Below are positions 61,599 to 64,000 of a stretch of DNA of 64,000 nt, in pieces (position 1 is the stretch's first letter; the number at the start of each line of letters is the position of its first letter). Origin of the DNA: Mucilaginibacter gracilis (GTDB taxonomy: Bacteria > Bacteroidota > Bacteroidia > Sphingobacteriales > Sphingobacteriaceae); the NCBI RefSeq assembly GCF_003633615.1, contig NZ_RBKU01000001.1, positions 2,666,001-2,730,000 of the forward strand, in the 5' to 3' direction. The notes under the pieces are model-generated. The model searched no databases, had not been told where the DNA came from, and saw only the letters and a program-made list of their open reading frames with translations. Made by a program: the position numbers and the translations under genes.

Positions 61599-61790
61599 AT
61601 GATCATTATCAACATTAAAGACGGCGAATCATTAGATAAAGCACTGAAACGCTTTAAAAAGAAATTCGAAAAAACCGGAGTATTAAGAGAATTGCGTAGC
61701 CGTCAGGCATACGAGAAAAAGTCTGTTACCCGCAGAACTGAAATCAAGCACGCAATTTACAAACAAAACATGAACGCAGAAACTGTTTAA
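61599..61790 (+). CDS. rpsU: 30S ribosomal protein S21
   Basis: A 63-residue basic protein. MIIINIKDGESLDKALKRFK and LRELRSRQAYEKKSVTRR are the S21 blocks. In Bacteroidota, bS21 sits near the 16S 3' end and with bS6 and bS18 sequesters the anti-Shine-Dalgarno. Its own mRNA has a long Shine-Dalgarno sequence. The order rpsU, xerC/D, hpf, tRNAs is the conserved Bacteroidota arrangement. Confidence 0.96.
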   Translation: MIIINIKDGESLDKALKRFKKKFEKTGVLRELRSRQAYEKKSVTRRTEIKHAIYKQNMNAETV

Positions 61791-61876
61791 AGCTAACGTT
61801 AAGTTAATTTAAATTTTTCTATATCATATTAAAACTATTTGTACATTCATTTATTGATTTTGTACAAGTAGTTTTT

Positions 61877-62809
61877 ATGGTTTTAGAGCAATTTATCCAA
61901 TATCTTCAATTCGAAAAGCGGTTCTCTCCCCATACCATAACCGCTTATCAGCACGATCTGGATCAATTTTTTGAGTATACCTCATCATCCGGCCAATTAA
62001 ATGCCGATGCCACGCCACCAGATCATCACATCCAACTTTTAATAGCTAACCTCGGCAATATCACTTATCAGGATATTCGCGAATGGGTAGTACAACTCAT
62101 TAACAACGGCCAAACAGCCAAATCTGTTAACCGAAAAATATCGTGCCTGCGCACTTTTTTTAAATTTGCCATGCGCCAGGGCGTTATTACCAACAACCCA
62201 GCATCTAAAATACAGGCACCTAAAATACCCAGGCGCCTGCCCGTAGTGATAGAAGAGGATAAGATAATGGGCCTCTTAAACGACGCCGAAGCCTTTACCG
62301 ACGATTTTGCCGGCCTGCGCGATAAACTCATTATCGAATTACTTTTTGGCACAGGCATACGCCTTGCCGAGCTTGTTGGTTTAAAAGAAACCGATATTGA
62401 TTTATACCAAGGTACCATTAAAGTTTTAGGCAAGCGTAACAAAGAACGCCTGGTACCCATTAATACCGAATTAAAGCTTTTGCTCGAAAAATACAGCATA
62501 AAAAAGAAAAGTGAAAAATTTCATAACAATTCCTTAACGTTTATCGTTACAGGTAAAGGAGCAAACGCATATCCCAAAATGATATACCTTATAGTGCAAA
62601 AATATTTATCAGCTATATCCACCCAGGATAAAAAGAGCCCGCACGTTTTAAGGCACACCTTTGCAACAAGCATGCTAAATCACGGGGCCGATTTAAATGC
62701 CATTAAAGAACTTTTGGGCCATGCTAACCTAAGCGCAACCCAAATTTACACCCACAATTCTGTGGAACGATTGAAGTATATTTATAAACAAGCCCATCCA
62801 AAGGCGTAA
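61877..62809 (+). CDS. xerC: Tyrosine recombinase XerC/XerD
   Basis: A 310-residue site-specific recombinase that resolves chromosome dimers at dif. The N-terminal SAM-like domain (FIQYLQFEKRFSPHTITAYQ) precedes the catalytic domain with Arg162 (GTGIRLAEL), Lys186 or Lys189 in the beta hairpin (LGKRNKER), His256-x2-Arg259 (SPHVLRHTFA), His282 (LLGHANLS) and the nucleophile Tyr291 (TQIYTH). It is a housekeeping recombinase and not an element integrase, because it sits between rpsU and hpf in the conserved order. Assigning C rather than D is by context. Confidence 0.93.
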   Translation: MVLEQFIQYLQFEKRFSPHTITAYQHDLDQFFEYTSSSGQLNADATPPDHHIQLLIANLGNITYQDIREWVVQLINNGQTAKSVNRKISCLRTFFKFAMRQGVITNNPASKIQAPKIPRRLPVVIEEDKIMGLLNDAEAFTDDFAGLRDKLIIELLFGTGIRLAELVGLKETDIDLYQGTIKVLGKRNKERLVPINTELKLLLEKYSIKKKSEKFHNNSLTFIVTGKGANAYPKMIYLIVQKYLSAISTQDKKSPHVLRHTFATSMLNHGADLNAIKELLGHANLSATQIYTHNSVERLKYIYKQAHPKA

Positions 62810-62811
62810 AC

Positions 62812-62820
62812 AAAAGGAGT
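62812..62820 (+). promoter_or_regulatory. Strong Shine-Dalgarno sequence of hpf
   Basis: AAAAGGAGT ends four bases before the hpf ATG at 62825. The AGGAG core is about six bases from the start, near-ideal spacing for a Shine-Dalgarno. Together with rpsU it is one of only two obvious sites of this strength in the window. Confidence 0.7.
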
Positions 62821-62824
62821 AAAC

Positions 62825-63160
62825 ATGAAAATCAGAGTCCAATCCATCCATTTCACAGCCGACAAAAAGTTGCTGGATTTTATTCAAAAAAAGGCCGATA
62901 AGCTTGATGTTTTTTTTGATCAGATTATTAGCGGCGAGGTTTATTTGAAGCTGGAAAATGTAGAAGACGAAGCCAACAAAATTACCGAAATTAAAATCAT
63001 GCTCCCTGGCAATCAATTATTTGCCAAACACCAATGTAAAACATTTGAAGAAGCTACCGATTTAGCAATCGAATCATTAATTAAGCAAATTGGTAAGCAC
63101 AAACAAAAAAAGAGTGCTGTTGATAAGGCAGTTTTAAGCAACCTTGTAGAAGAAGAATAA
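62825..63160 (+). CDS. hpf: Ribosome hibernation-promoting factor, short form
   Basis: A 111-residue HPF/RaiA. The beta-alpha-beta-beta-beta-alpha fold is recognisable from MKIRVQSIHFTADKKLLDFI, KKADKLDVFFDQIISGEVYL and the final helix FEEATDLAIESLIKQIGKHK. It lacks the C-terminal domain of long HPF, so it would need a partner for 100S formation, or act as a Y-like inhibitor. It blocks the decoding centre of resting ribosomes. The gene is 15 bp after xerC/D and has a strong Shine-Dalgarno of its own. Confidence 0.9.
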   Translation: MKIRVQSIHFTADKKLLDFIQKKADKLDVFFDQIISGEVYLKLENVEDEANKITEIKIMLPGNQLFAKHQCKTFEEATDLAIESLIKQIGKHKQKKSAVDKAVLSNLVEEE

Positions 63161-63328
63161 CCTTTAAAATAGTCTAAATTTTGAGCAAAATCGGCGGGAT
63201 TTTATCTTGCCGATTTTTTTTGAAAAAAAATTTTGATAGGCTTTTAAATTGTGTAGATTTGCAATCCCTTTTGGAGAGGTACTCAACACTACTTCGCAAA
63301 CAAAAGGGGTTGTTCTTAAAAATAAATT

Positions 63329-63401
63329 GCCTCCTTAGCTCAGCTGGTAGAGCGACTGACTTGTAATCAGTAGGTCATTGGTTCGATCCCGATAGGAGGC
63401 T
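63329..63401 (+). tRNA. tRNA-Thr(UGU)
   Basis: A 73-nt cloverleaf. Acceptor GCCTCCT/AGGAGGC, D arm GCTC/GAGC, anticodon stem ACTGA/TCAGT with loop CTTGTAA (anticodon TGT), T arm ATTGG/CCGAT with TTCGATC. Discriminator base T. The CCA end is not encoded. Confidence 0.97.
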
Positions 63402-63496
63402 CAGTTTAATTTTGGATATAGGATGTTTGATAAGGGATTTTTTGATTTGAATAAAATCAAATCCCGAATTGAAAATACCAAATCCAAAATTAACTT
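63402..63496. repeat. Self-complementary spacer between tRNA-Thr and tRNA-Tyr
   Basis: TTAATTTTGGAT (63406-63417) pairs with ATCCAAAATTAA (63482-63493). Inside it, GGGATT and TGATTT pair with AAATCA and AATCCC. The nested stem uses AAATCCGAA-type words also found in other spacers. Confidence 0.7.
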
Positions 63497-63577
63497 GGGG
63501 GGATACCAGAGCGGTCAAATGGGACGGACTGTAAATCCGTTGCTTCGGCTACGAAGGTTCGAATCCTTCTCCCCCCA
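63497..63577 (+). tRNA. tRNA-Tyr(GUA)
   Basis: An 81-nt class II tRNA with a long variable arm. Acceptor GGGGGGA/TCCCCCC, anticodon loop CTGTAAA (GTA), T arm AAGG/CCTT with TTCGAATC. Discriminator A. The six G in the acceptor are unusual but fully paired. Confidence 0.97.
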
Positions 63578-63715
63578 CTTGTTAAGGATTGAGTTCCTGA
63601 ATGATTGATGGATTGAATGATCTGGAAATTAAAAAGGAAAATGATTGAGTTATTGAAAAATTGAATTTTAAACATTCAGTCATTCAAAAACTCAATCATT
63701 CAATCATTAAAAAAA
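63578..63715. repeat. Self-complementary spacer between tRNA-Tyr and tRNA-Gly
   Basis: AATGATTGAGTTATTGAA (63640-63657) pairs with TTCAAAAACTCAATCATT (63683-63700) over 18 bp with one mismatch. Further ATTGAATGATC and TCATTCAAT words are around it. Confidence 0.7.
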
Positions 63716-63788
63716 GCGGAAGTAGCTCAGTTGGTAGAGCGATAGCCTTCCAAGCTATAGGTCGCGAGTTCGAACCTCGTCTTCCGCT
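63716..63788 (+). tRNA. tRNA-Gly(UCC)
   Basis: A 73-nt cloverleaf. Acceptor GCGGAAG/CTTCCGC, D arm GCTC/GAGC, anticodon stem ATAGC/GCTAT with loop CTTCCAA (TCC), T loop TTCGAAC. Discriminator T. Confidence 0.97.
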
Positions 63789-63880
63789 CAGTTTGGTTCA
63801 TTGGTTTATTAGTTCGCTGGTTCATTGGTGCTTGGCACTAATAAACTAATCAACAAGTGAACAAATGAACTAACAAAAAA
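63789..63880. repeat. Self-complementary spacer between tRNA-Gly and tRNA-Thr
   Basis: GGTTCATTGGTTTATTAGTT on the left matches, with several mismatches, the complement of words AATAAACTAATCAAC and GTGAACAAATGAAC on the right. This gives a long imperfect hairpin centred near 63833. Confidence 0.6.
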
Positions 63881-63952
<72 letters not shown>

Positions 63953-64000
63953 CTATAATTTTAGTATTATAACAATTAGAAAATAAAAATTAACCTACAA

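Noticed and set aside
63423..63849. Short frames overlapping the tRNA genes
   Set aside because: They run through tRNA sequences and spacers and encode nothing recognisable.

Overview
The window looks like chromosomal DNA from a member of the Bacteroidota, most likely family Sphingobacteriaceae (Mucilaginibacter/Pedobacter-like; the genus is inferred from gene content and order, not searched). Supporting signs are promoters with a TAnnTTTG -7 element, almost no Shine-Dalgarno sequences, an Oar-like TonB-dependent receptor, a fused IcmF mutase, an OlsF-type acyltransferase, and a Thr-Tyr-Gly-Thr tRNA cluster at the right end, where tuf usually follows in this group.

Layout. 1-6 kb: 5' end of tamB (leaving the window), tsaD, a DUF4260 protein, a Crp/Fnr regulator, a tiny membrane protein, a VOC protein and aconitase. 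6-8.8 kb: repeat-rich accessory stretch with an array of paired hairpins, a tetranucleotide satellite, and an orphan terminase-small-subunit-like gene carrying an in-frame repeat expansion. 8.8-14.4 kb: gpsA, a TolC/adaptor efflux pair, a NodB deacetylase and a LuxR-type regulator. 14.6-18.7 kb: three secreted proteins of unknown function and an OmpA-family porin. 19.4-25 kb: DEAD-box helicase and icmF, the latter with two in-frame intergenic-type repeats. 25.4-37.2 kb: a radical SAM protein, then a compact run of two integral-membrane acyltransferases, three secreted AXE1-type esterase proteins (five catalytic modules in all) and an outer-membrane barrel. 37.2-44.4 kb: antitoxin/PIN toxin pair, SRPBCC, TlpA-like thioredoxin, YkuK-like protein, two DUF4397 lipoproteins, DedA, a zinc phospholipase/nuclease-like protein and a transglutaminase-like protein. 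44.7-51.5 kb: housekeeping block rpsT, radC, pheT, a coiled-coil protein, zapA, a probable 6S RNA, rny and an Mpo1-like protein. 51.8-58.2 kb: TonB-dependent receptor, an intact IS982-family element, and a bifunctional OlsF-like acyltransferase. 58.2-64 kb: HhH protein, apt, acyl-CoA dehydrogenase, rpsU, xerC/D, hpf and four tRNA genes.

Two themes stand out. First, the acyltransferase/esterase cluster (26395-37210) reads as one operon able both to add acyl groups to, and remove them from, an extracytoplasmic glycan; the substrate cannot be read from the sequence. Second, several short repeat families (GC-rich palindromes and self-complementary word repeats) fill the intergenic spacers and have also entered reading frames in the linkers of IcmF (twice), the terminase-like protein and the Mpo1-like protein. 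In addition, rpsU and hpf carry strong Shine-Dalgarno sequences in a genome that otherwise lacks them.
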